Below, piece by piece: positions 1-5,190 of a stretch of 9,578 nucleotides of DNA. The translations under genes were made by a program, and so were the position numbers. This DNA comes from Ruminococcaceae bacterium UBA6353. Lineage in GTDB: Bacteria > Bacillota > Clostridia > Oscillospirales > Acutalibacteraceae. Location: assembly GCA_002437905.1 (NCBI GenBank), contig DJRT01000020.1:1-9578 (forward strand), given 5' to 3'. Every line of letters begins with the position of its first letter. Positions within the stretch are counted from its first letter, which is position 1. Below the pieces are notes generated by a model. It ran no database searches. It was not told where the DNA came from and saw only the letters and a list, made by a program, of their open reading frames with translations.

Positions 1-80
1 TGCAATATTTCAAAACCGCCGTTCTGCGCCGCAAGGCCGAACAAATACGGTCTTGTTGTGTATGCCAGCGCAGCTATTAT

Positions 81-133
81 CAAAAGAAAAGAGCCGATAA
101 ACCGTGTGCCTGCTGGCTACGGGTTATCGGCTC
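81..133 (-). terminator. Intrinsic terminator ending the rib/wHTH/KTR operon
   Basis: Positions 91-100 and 124-133 form a perfect 10-bp inverted repeat (GAGCCGATAA / TTATCGGCTC). It extends to 15 bp with one mismatch (91-105 with 119-133). Read on the minus strand the stem is followed by TTTTCTTTT (82-90), the classic intrinsic terminator layout. The stop codon of the Cys-rich KTR gene (124-126) lies within the 5' arm, so the terminator is tightly fused to the end of the last gene. It is the first convincing terminator downstream of ribD on the minus strand. Confidence 0.85.
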
Positions 134-318
134 TGCGTCTGTGCGTCTGGCTCTTTGATAACTGTCATGTTCATTTGTTCAACATTGATGAATGTTTCAT
201 GCCTGCATTTAGGACAATACAGGGGAAATTTGATTAGAATGGTGTCTTTTCGTATTTTGGTTCTTGTCTTATTTTTGCAGATTGGACAATACAACCATTC
301 CTCATTGCATTCACTCAT
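124..318 (-). CDS. Cysteine-rich KTR family zinc-ribbon protein
   Basis: A 64-aa protein with two CPxC knuckles (C11/C14 and C35/C38) and the NKTR signature right after the first knuckle. This matches the Cys-rich KTR family, a small zinc-ribbon family recalled mainly from ICEs of Firmicutes; its biochemical role is not known to me. The ATG at 318 lies 24 nt after the stop of the winged-helix gene, in the same frame. Its own Shine-Dalgarno is poor: the GAGGTG upstream is better placed for an ATG at 333-335, which opens a 6-codon ORF whose stop overlaps this start region. Base composition is clearly more AT-rich than the rib genes or the mobilization genes. The stop codon is inside the terminator stem. 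The family call is fairly secure; the function is open. Confidence 0.85.
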   Translation of the reverse strand: MSECNEEWLYCPICKNKTRTKIRKDTILIKFPLYCPKCRHETFINVEQMNMTVIKEPDAQTQSR

Positions 319-342
319 AATATCTAAGCATACACCTCTACT

Positions 343-762
343 TTACAGATTCATTTGAGGAACAGAAAACATATATCCACCTCGTACTGTATGAATATAA
401 GTTTGGCCGCTAATACCATCTCGAATTTTCTTGCGTAAATTGGAGATGGTATTAGCAACGACTTTTAGGGTATCTTCACTGTTGCTACCCCATATAGCAG
501 AAAACAATTCTTCTTTTGAGAAAACAATTCCCGCGTTATATGCGAGGAATAATAACAAATTGAACTCAATTCTTGTCAGCGCAATTTCCATTCCATTTTG
601 AAAGGCTTTCTGAATTTCCCCATCTATTGTCAAATTTGGGAATGTGAATGTTCGCTTTGAATTGAAGGAAATGTGTTCCGCGTTAATTTCTTCTCGCCGC
701 AGAATGGCTATGATTTTTTCTTCCAGCTCCTGTTCAGATGCTTTTGTTTGAATGATAATCAT
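343..762 (-). CDS. Winged helix-turn-helix regulator, OmpR/PhoB-type DNA-binding domain without receiver
   Basis: A 139-aa protein. Residues about 50-135 match the OmpR/PhoB C-terminal winged helix: LTRIEFNLLLFLAYNAG, then FSKEELFSAIWG, the recognition-helix stretch VANTISNLRKKI, and the wing motif YIHTVRGGYMF. The first ~45 residues (IIIQTKASEQELEEKIIAIL) are not a receiver domain and show no phospho-acceptor Asp context, so this is not a complete response regulator. Stand-alone proteins of this shape are recalled from Firmicute ICEs next to KTR genes. The start ATG at 762 is preceded by AAGG about 8 nt upstream. It begins only 21 nt after the ribH stop with no terminator between, so it is probably transcribed with the rib operon. 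It is AT-rich, unlike ribD, ribE and ribBA. Its DNA target is unknown; control of cargo or element genes is inference. Confidence 0.85.
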   Translation of the reverse strand: MIIIQTKASEQELEEKIIAILRREEINAEHISFNSKRTFTFPNLTIDGEIQKAFQNGMEIALTRIEFNLLLFLAYNAGIVFSKEELFSAIWGSNSEDTLKVVANTISNLRKKIRDGISGQTYIHTVRGGYMFSVPQMNL

Positions 763-783
763 GGTGGCTACCTTACGGGTGCT

Positions 784-1254
784 TTATTCCGCATCCATAT
801 CACGAATCAGATTAACCATTTCGATAGCACTGGTTGCACAATCATAGCCCTTATTGCCCGCCTTGGTGCCAGCCCGCTCAATGGCCTGCTCGATGTTTTC
901 CGTGGTCAAAACGCCAAAGAGAACTGGCACACCACTTTCCAGTGAAACGGTGGCAATCCCCTTGGAAACTTCATTGCAGACGTAGTCATAGTGACTGGTG
1001 GAGCCGCGGATCACCGCGCCGAGGCAGATTACAGCGTCATACTTGCCGCTCTTTGCCATTTTGGATGCAATCAGCGGTATTTCAAAAGCTCCCGGAACCC
1101 ATGCAATATGAATATCATCTTCCTGAACCTCGTGTCGAAGCAGCCCATCCATTGCTCCACTCAGGAGCTTGGATGTGATAAATTCGTTAAACCGAGCTGC
1201 TACAATGCCAATTCTGATGTTTTTGGAAACCAGACTTCCCTCAAAAGTTTTCAT
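784..1254 (-). CDS. ribH: 6,7-dimethyl-8-ribityllumazine synthase
   Basis: Lumazine synthase condenses 5-amino-6-ribitylaminouracil with 3,4-dihydroxy-2-butanone 4-phosphate, the penultimate riboflavin step, in the cytoplasm. The 156-aa length is normal. Visible signatures are ARFNEFIT (20-27, with the substrate-stacking Phe22), WVPGAFEIP (52-60), GAVIRGSTSHYDYV (79-92, with the catalytic-type His88), VLFGVLT (111-117) and ERAGTKAGNKG (126-136, with the phosphate-binding Arg127). Numbering matches the B. subtilis enzyme closely. The start ATG at 1254 is preceded by AGAGG about 9 nt away, and the gene begins 21 nt after the ribBA stop. It is the fourth gene of the rib operon. Base composition looks less GC-rich than ribBA and ribD, so it may have a somewhat different history, though this is only an impression. 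Confidence 0.97.
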   Translation of the reverse strand: MKTFEGSLVSKNIRIGIVAARFNEFITSKLLSGAMDGLLRHEVQEDDIHIAWVPGAFEIPLIASKMAKSGKYDAVICLGAVIRGSTSHYDYVCNEVSKGIATVSLESGVPVLFGVLTTENIEQAIERAGTKAGNKGYDCATSAIEMVNLIRDMDAE

Positions 1255-1275
1255 TTAATGTAACCTCTTTCTTTG

Positions 1276-2472
1276 TTAATATTTCAAAATATGGCCCATC
1301 CGTGTCTGCTTTGTTCTCAGATAGAACAGATCATACGCCGTTGCCGCCATCTGAATCGGAACGCGTTCAGATATTTCCAGTCCAAACTCGGAGAGCTGAT
1401 ACACCTTGTCCGGGTTGTTGGTCAGCAGGCGCAGACTTTTGACACCAAGCTCCCGCAGGATCTGCGCACCGAGGAAATACTCCCGCTCGTCTCCGTGAAA
1501 GCCCAGAGCCAGATTGGCCTCCAGCGTATCCATACCTTGTTCCTGCAATTCATAGGCCCGCAGCTTGTTGATGAGACCGATGCCCCGGCCCTCCTGCCGC
1601 ATATAGAGCAGGATGCCCCGGCCCTCGTTTTCGATCTGCATCATGGCGGCGGCCAACTGCTGTCCGCAATCACAGCGGAGAGAGCCGAAGGTGTCTCCGG
1701 TCAGGCACTCGGAATGGACCCGGCAGAGAACGTCCTTCCCATCGCCGATGTCGCCCTTCACCAGCGCGACATGGTGCTCGCCGTTCAGACGGCTCACAAA
1801 GCCGTAGGCTTTGAAATCGCCGTATTTCGTGGGCATATTCACCGCCGTGACCTGATCCACCAGCTTTTCATGACACTTGCGGTACTCCTGCAAGTCCCGA
1901 ATGGTGACGAACTTGATGCCGAACCGCTCCGCCAGCGTCATCAACTCGGCGGTGCGCATCATGGTGCCGTCCTCCCGCATGATCTCACAGCACAGGCCGC
2001 ATTCCTTCAGCCCCGCCAGACGGCACAGGTCAACGGTGGCCTCCGTATGACCCTCCCGCTCCAACACGCCGTTTTTCTTCGACAGCAGCGGGAACATGTG
2101 GCCCGGTCTGCGGAAATCCTCCGCCTTTGCGCCCTCCTCCACGCAGGCCATCGCCGTCACGGAGCGTTCGGCGGCGGAGATGCCGGTGGAGGTGGAAATG
2201 TGGTCGATTGACACCGTGAAGGCCGTTTCGTGGTTGTCCGTGTTGTGCTGCACCATCTGGGGGAATTGCAGCTTGCGGACAAAAGCCTCCGACATGGGCA
2301 TACAGATCAGGCCCTTGCCGTGGGTGGCCATGAAGTTGATGTTCTCCGTGGTGGCAAACTCGGCGGCGCAGATGAAATCGCCCTCGTTTTCGCGGTCGGG
2401 GTCGTCTGTGACCAGAATGATCTTCCCCTGTCTCAGATCTTCCAGTGCCTCGGGAATGGTATTGAAGTTCAT
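1276..2472 (-). CDS. ribBA: Bifunctional 3,4-dihydroxy-2-butanone 4-phosphate synthase / GTP cyclohydrolase II
   Basis: A 398-aa fusion that supplies both entry branches of riboflavin synthesis. The N-terminal half (about 1-200) is DHBP synthase, acting on ribulose 5-phosphate, with the acidic metal/substrate loop DDPDRENEGDF (23-33), the HISTSTGIS region (91-99) and GHTEATVDL (141-149). The C-terminal half (about 205-398) is GTP cyclohydrolase II, with RVHSECLTGDTFGSLRCDCG (251-270) carrying the zinc-ligand cysteines C256, C267 and C269. RQEGRGIGL (292-300) and LLTNNPDKV (349-357) follow. All expected catalytic signatures are present, so both halves look active. The start ATG at 2472 has AAGGAG about 8 nt upstream, and the ribE stop is 15 nt before it. 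The order ribD-ribE-ribBA-ribH is that of Bacillus. Confidence 0.97.
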   Translation of the reverse strand: MNFNTIPEALEDLRQGKIILVTDDPDRENEGDFICAAEFATTENINFMATHGKGLICMPMSEAFVRKLQFPQMVQHNTDNHETAFTVSIDHISTSTGISAAERSVTAMACVEEGAKAEDFRRPGHMFPLLSKKNGVLEREGHTEATVDLCRLAGLKECGLCCEIMREDGTMMRTAELMTLAERFGIKFVTIRDLQEYRKCHEKLVDQVTAVNMPTKYGDFKAYGFVSRLNGEHHVALVKGDIGDGKDVLCRVHSECLTGDTFGSLRCDCGQQLAAAMMQIENEGRGILLYMRQEGRGIGLINKLRAYELQEQGMDTLEANLALGFHGDEREYFLGAQILRELGVKSLRLLTNNPDKVYQLSEFGLEISERVPIQMAATAYDLFYLRTKQTRMGHILKY

Positions 2473-2487
2473 GGTAACATCTCCTTG

Positions 2488-3129
2488 TTAAAAGCCGCAG
2501 CGCAGCAGCATTTCTTTCGTGAGGGTATTTTGTTTTGGGGCTTCCGGGCGCAGCAGCTTTTCGATGTACTTGCCTACCACGTCGGTCTCCAGATTCACCG
2601 GGTCGCCCCGGCACCGCTGGTTCAGGTTGGTCTGGGTCACCGTATGGGGGATGGTGGACACGGAAAAGCCCTCGCCGTCCACGGCGGCTACTGTCAGGCT
2701 GATGCCGTCGATGGTGATGGAGCCCTTTTCCACCACATAGCGCAATATCTCCGGCCCCGCGTGGACGGTGTACCAAACGGCGGTATCGTCCCGGCGGATG
2801 TTGGCAATGCGTCCGACACCGTCCACATGGCCTGCTACGATATGCCCGCCGAAGCGGCCGTTTGCGGACATGGCACGCTCAAGATTGACCACGCTTTCCG
2901 CCGAAAGTCCCGCAAGGGACGAGCGGTTTAGCGTCTCGTGCATCACGTCCGCTGAAAAGCCATCAGGAAAAAGCCGGGTCACCGTCAGGCAGATGCCGTT
3001 CACGGCGATGCTGTCTCCAATCCGGGTTCCCTCCAAGACGGTTTTCGCCTGGATCGTCAGGACGGCGGAGTGCTGTCCGCGCTTGATGTTCTTGATCGTT
3101 CCGACTTCTTCTACGATTCCTGTGAACAC
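2488..3129 (-). CDS. ribE: Riboflavin synthase, alpha chain
   Basis: Riboflavin synthase dismutates two 6,7-dimethyl-8-ribityllumazine molecules into riboflavin plus the diaminouracil. The 213-aa protein has the expected duplicated lumazine-binding barrels. Repeat 1 starts with the diagnostic FTGIVEEVG and contains GDSIAVNGICLTV. Repeat 2 contains GGHIVAGHVDGVG and KGSITIDGISLTV. I chose the GTG at 3127-3129 because it puts FTGIVEE at the very N-terminus, as in the family, and has an AGGTGG ribosome binding site about 7 nt upstream. The longer open frame to 3309 only reads ribD in another frame. The gene overlaps the 3' end of ribD by 19 nt, suggesting translational coupling. Some naming schemes call this gene ribB (B. 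subtilis) or ribC (E. coli). Confidence 0.95.
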   Translation of the reverse strand: MFTGIVEEVGTIKNIKRGQHSAVLTIQAKTVLEGTRIGDSIAVNGICLTVTRLFPDGFSADVMHETLNRSSLAGLSAESVVNLERAMSANGRFGGHIVAGHVDGVGRIANIRRDDTAVWYTVHAGPEILRYVVEKGSITIDGISLTVAAVDGEGFSVSTIPHTVTQTNLNQRCRGDPVNLETDVVGKYIEKLLRPEAPKQNTLTKEMLLRCGF

Positions 3130-4217
3130 GGATATTCCACCTCGCTTTCTATCAGAAGATCCTCGCCCAGCCGTTCCATCCGGCTGTTTTTCAATCGGTA
3201 GGCGTTGTCCGGGGCAGGGACGCCCACGCCCTCCACGGGGGTTTTCGCGTCTCTTCCGCCGAATAGCTTTGGGGCGATATACGCCTGCACCTGCTGCACG
3301 ATGCCGCACTCCAGCGCGGCCCAGTTCAGCGTTCCGCCGCCCTCCAGCAAGATGCTGTCGATCTGTTCCTGCCCCAGCCGCTCCATGAGCTGCCGGAGAT
3401 CCACATGGCCGTTTTTTTCATTCAAGTAAAGCACCTGACACCCGGCCCTCCGGTAAACCGCCTGTCTTTCCGGGTCGGCACAGCAGGTGGCGAGGATAGT
3501 CGGGATCTGGTCTGCGGTGGTGACCACCTGCGCCTGCGGCGGCATCCGCAGATGAGTGTCGCAGATGACGCGAACGGGGTTTCGCCCGTTCTCCATGCGG
3601 CAGGTCAGGAGAGGATCATCCGCCAGAACGGTGCCCACGCCCACCATGATGCCCCGAAACCGGTGCCGCTGCTGCTGGACATGGCTCCGGGCCGTTTCTC
3701 CTGTGACCCATTTGGATGCACCCGTATAGGCCGCGATCTTACCGTCCATCGTCATGGCGTATTTCATGGAAACGAAGGGCCACCCGGTGGTGATGTAGTG
3801 GAAGAAGATCCTGTTCAGCGCGTCACATTCCTCCCGCAGAACGCTTTCCGTCACCTCCACGCCGCGAGAGCGTAGGATCGCCACGCCCTTTCCCGCCACC
3901 AGCGGATTTGGGTCGGCGGAGCCTATCACCACCCGGCGGATGCCAGCTGCCAGGATCGCATCCACGCAGGGCGGCTGCTTTCCGTGGTGACAGCAGGGCT
4001 CCAGCGTCACATACATGGTGGCTCCGGCGGGGTCGGCGGTGCAGGCTGCCAAGGCGTTGCGCTCCGCGTGGGGTTCGCCGTACCGCTCATGCCAGCCCTG
4101 TCCGATGACCGCGCCGTCCTTTACGATCACGGCGCCCACCATGGGATTGGGCGTCGTCCAGCCCCGGCCCCGTTCCGCCAGCGCCAAGGCCAGACGCATA
4201 TATTCCGCATCGTTCAT
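3111..4217 (-). CDS. ribD: Bifunctional diaminohydroxyphosphoribosylaminopyrimidine deaminase / 5-amino-6-(5-phosphoribosylamino)uracil reductase
   Basis: The 368-aa enzyme performs steps two and three of the GTP branch: deamination of the pyrimidine, then NADPH-dependent reduction of the ribosyl chain. The N-terminal deaminase (about 1-145) shows the cytidine-deaminase-type zinc site HAERNAL (50-56) and EPCCHHGKQPPC (73-84), after TTPNPMVGAVIV (21-32). The reductase domain (about 147-368) has FVSMKYAMTMDGKIA, then WVTGETARSH, and the LLEGGGTLNW nucleotide-binding segment near the end. The start ATG at 4217 has GGAGGT at 4224-4229, 6 nt away, and gives the normal N-terminus (MNDAEYMRLALALAERG). 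The frame stays open upstream to 4337, but that stretch crosses the terminator and lacks a ribosome binding site. First gene of the riboswitch-controlled operon. Confidence 0.97.
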   Translation of the reverse strand: MNDAEYMRLALALAERGRGWTTPNPMVGAVIVKDGAVIGQGWHERYGEPHAERNALAACTADPAGATMYVTLEPCCHHGKQPPCVDAILAAGIRRVVIGSADPNPLVAGKGVAILRSRGVEVTESVLREECDALNRIFFHYITTGWPFVSMKYAMTMDGKIAAYTGASKWVTGETARSHVQQQRHRFRGIMVGVGTVLADDPLLTCRMENGRNPVRVICDTHLRMPPQAQVVTTADQIPTILATCCADPERQAVYRRAGCQVLYLNEKNGHVDLRQLMERLGQEQIDSILLEGGGTLNWAALECGIVQQVQAYIAPKLFGGRDAKTPVEGVGVPAPDNAYRLKNSRMERLGEDLLIESEVEYPCSQES

Positions 4218-4229
4218 ACTGTTACCTCC

Positions 4230-4262
4230 AAAAGAAAAAGCCCTGAACGAATCGTTCAGGGC
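4230..4262 (-). terminator. Riboswitch-controlled intrinsic terminator upstream of ribD
   Basis: Positions 4240-4262 are a near-perfect palindrome (11-nt arms GCCCTGAACGA / TCGTTCAGGGC around one base). On the minus strand it forms a stem with a tiny loop, followed by TTTTTCTTTT (4230-4239), ending just before the ribD ribosome binding site. Its first arm, GCCCTGAA (4255-4262), is exactly complementary to TTCAGGGC at the 5' edge of the FMN aptamer (4466-4473). The aptamer strand can therefore sequester the terminator arm when FMN is absent. This is a standard transcription-termination platform: FMN bound means the operon is off. Confidence 0.9.
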
Positions 4263-4369
4263 AAGACAGAAAAACACAAGTATCCTTGTGTAAAAGCAAA
4301 GCTCCAGAATGTAAATACATCCCAGAGCAACTTCCATAAACGCATCACAGTTTCCTGCTTTGCGTTGTC

Positions 4370-4476
4370 ATCTTCTTTCATCCAGACTGTACTGTCGGCT
4401 TCGGAATCTCACCGAATCGTGCCTCTCGGCTCGTGGGCTGTACCACCGGTAGGGAATTGCACCCTGCCCTGAAGAT
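4370..4476 (-). promoter_or_regulatory. FMN riboswitch (RFN element)
   Basis: Read on the minus strand, this leader contains the RFN consensus blocks in order: AGGGCAGGGTGCAATTCCC, then TACCGGTGGTA, AGCCCACGAGC, GATTCGGTGAGATTCCG, AAGCCGACAGTACAGTC and GGATGAAAGAAGATG. The closing P1 helix is ATCTTC (4471-4476) with GAAGAT (4370-4375). These match the FMN aptamer found upstream of riboflavin synthesis and transport genes in Firmicutes. It sits about 150 nt upstream of ribD, between a consensus promoter and the leader terminator, so FMN should repress the whole operon. Between aptamer and terminator there are also a 7-nt long-range pairing (4296-4302 with 4357-4363) and a small hairpin (4274-4291). 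Confidence 0.96.
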
Positions 4477-4497
4477 CATATATTTAATTATGGTCGG

Positions 4498-4526
4498 ATT
4501 ATAACACACCCGTATATAGATTGCAA
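4498..4526 (-). promoter_or_regulatory. Sigma-A-type promoter of the rib operon
   Basis: On the minus strand, TTGCAA (4521-4526) and a perfect TATAAT (4498-4503) are separated by exactly 17 nt, with a TGTG stretch just before the -10. Transcription would start near 4491, about 15 nt before the FMN aptamer. Spacing, sequence and position all fit a strong vegetative promoter for the riboswitch-led transcript. A tandem 11-bp repeat lies just upstream of the -35. Confidence 0.85.
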
Positions 4527-4537
4527 GGTTGTCCAGC

Positions 4538-4559
4538 AAATCGGGACGAAATCGGGACG
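4538..4559. repeat. Tandem 11-bp direct repeat between divergent promoters
   Basis: AAATCGGGACG occurs twice head-to-tail (4538-4548 and 4549-4559) with no mismatch. It lies about 11 bp upstream of the -35 of the rib promoter and about 95 bp before the XRE gene. An 11-bp period places the copies on the same DNA face, which would suit a regulator or recombinase arm site. A slippage duplication or the scar of an element junction is equally possible. Confidence 0.6.
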
Positions 4560-4605
4560 CCGCTTATGTGAAATTAAATATGCAGTATTATGAAACTATT
4601 AACCG

Positions 4606-4634
4606 TTCAAATGACATTACCTGAAATGTAAAAT
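4606..4634 (+). promoter_or_regulatory. Candidate promoter of the XRE regulator gene
   Basis: TTCAAA (4606-4611) and TAAAAT (4629-4634) are 17 nt apart on the plus strand, in an AT-rich stretch before the XRE gene. The fit is moderate, and the predicted transcript would start almost at the ribosome binding site. An alternative -10-like TATTAT lies further upstream (near 4586-4591). Treat as tentative. Confidence 0.35.
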
Positions 4635-4644
4635 TACATCAGGT
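4619..4644. promoter_or_regulatory. Imperfect inverted repeat, candidate XRE operator
   Basis: ACCTGAAATGTAA (4619-4631) faces TTACATCAGGT (4634-4644). The outer ACCTGA/TCAGGT and inner ATGTAA/TTACAT halves are complementary, with a one-base bulge. The dyad covers the candidate -10 and the AGGTGG ribosome binding site of the XRE gene, so a bound repressor would block its own expression. Alternatively it acts as an mRNA hairpin masking the ribosome binding site. Binding by the XRE protein is inference. Confidence 0.45.
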
Positions 4645-4653
4645 GGTGATGCT

Positions 4654-5013
4654 ATGAAAATTGAACGGGACGAACGAAAATTTGACTTTCACGGAATCGG
4701 ACTTGCCATCAAGAAAGCCCGTGAGCGTGAGGGCATGACGCAGGAGCAATTAGGATACATTGTTGACCGCGATCCGCGTACCATTATGTATCACGAAAAT
4801 GACGGACAGCATCCGAGCCTAAACGCCTTTTACCAAATGGTAACAATGTTCGGTATCTCCGTGGATGAATATTTTTATCCCGATATGAGCGCCGATGAAG
4901 CCGCAAAGAAGCGGATCAACATTCAGCTTAATTCCCTCAATGAAAGCGAGCTGCGGCTCGTCGAGGGAATTATCAATGCAATTATAGAAAACCGTGGAAC
5001 GGAGGGAGCGTAA
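4654..5013 (+). CDS. XRE-family helix-turn-helix transcriptional regulator
   Basis: A 119-aa protein with an N-terminal Cro/C1-type HTH at about residues 15-75. The pattern is IKKAREREGMTQEQLGYIVD, then the recognition-helix stretch around DPRTIMYHENDGQHPSL, then FYQMVTMFGISVDEYF. The C-terminal part (about 85-115, NSLNESELRLVEGIINAIIENR) is a likely helical dimerisation tail. The start ATG at 4654 has AGGTGG 7 nt upstream. It is the only plus-strand gene supported here, divergent from the rib operon and convergent with the relaxase gene. Regulators of this type are common beside mobilization genes of Firmicute ICEs, where they are presumed to control transfer or excision. The sequence shows no further evidence of its targets beyond a candidate autoregulatory operator. 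Confidence 0.9.
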   Translation: MKIERDERKFDFHGIGLAIKKAREREGMTQEQLGYIVDRDPRTIMYHENDGQHPSLNAFYQMVTMFGISVDEYFYPDMSADEAAKKRINIQLNSLNESELRLVEGIINAIIENRGTEGA

Positions 5014-5036
5014 GAAACGGCGCTGCCTCCGTTTTT
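4998..5036 (+). terminator. Intrinsic terminator of the XRE gene
   Basis: AACGGAGG (4998-5005) pairs with CCTCCGTT (5026-5033). Inside it, AGCG (5007-5010) pairs with CGCT (5021-5024) across one G/G mismatch. The stem runs into TTTTT (5032-5036). The XRE stop codon (5011-5013) sits in the loop, so the hairpin overlaps the end of the gene. A plausible intrinsic terminator. Confidence 0.7.
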
Positions 5037-5066
5037 CGCGGGGTTTCCGGGGGAGCGCGTTAGCGG

Positions 5067-5134
5067 CAAGCAAGGCAAGTGTATTGACACTTGCAATTTC
5101 CGCGCTGCGGAAATGCTTGTTGGGGTGCCCCCAA
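5067..5134. other. Hairpin cluster beside the relaxase gene, candidate oriT
   Basis: Three perfect hairpins lie in tandem: GCAAGTGT/ACACTTGC (5075-5082 with 5087-5094, loop ATTG), ATTTCCGC/GCGGAAAT (5096-5103 with 5107-5114, loop GCT) and TTGGGG/CCCCAA (5120-5125 with 5129-5134). The first two are enclosed by CAAGCA/TGCTTG (5067-5072 with 5114-5119, sharing one end base), which would make a cruciform-like junction. The region is noncoding, lies between two convergent genes and directly abuts the mobilization module. That is the layout expected of an origin of transfer bound by MobC and relaxase. I cannot identify a nic site, and a transcription-related role cannot be excluded. Confidence 0.45.
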
Positions 5135-5144
5135 ACCCGCTGGA

Positions 5145-5167
5145 CTTCTGGCCACCGTGACCAGAAG
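5145..5167. repeat. Dyad element copy A, downstream of the relaxase gene
   Basis: CTTCTGG (5145-5151) and CCAGAAG (5161-5167) flank CCACCGTGA, giving a near-palindrome built on half-site TTCTGGTCAC. The same 21-bp core recurs at 6661-6681 (identical) and 7058-7078 (variant). This copy begins 24 nt beyond the relaxase stop codon. There is no U-tract, so it is not a standard terminator. Confidence 0.75.
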
Positions 5168-5190
5168 AAACATTGTCTGCGTCGCCGTCC

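Noticed and set aside
1..90. Possible end of another gene at the left edge
   Set aside because: Short open frames exist on both strands but none has a recognisable motif or start; beyond the terminator I see nothing that can be supported.
1273..2211. 312-codon plus-strand open frame antisense to ribBA
   Set aside because: It is a by-product of the GC-rich ribBA codons on the other strand; ribBA has complete catalytic motifs and the antisense protein matches nothing recognisable.
2030..2776. 248-codon minus-strand frame across ribE and ribBA
   Set aside because: Low-complexity Arg/Gly/His-rich translation, typical of an out-of-frame reading of GC-rich genes; both overlapping genes are well supported in their own frames.
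4218..4337. 40-codon N-terminal extension of RibD
   Set aside because: The frame is open, but it crosses the leader terminator and part of the riboswitch platform and has no ribosome binding site; the ATG at 4217 has GGAGGT at the right distance.
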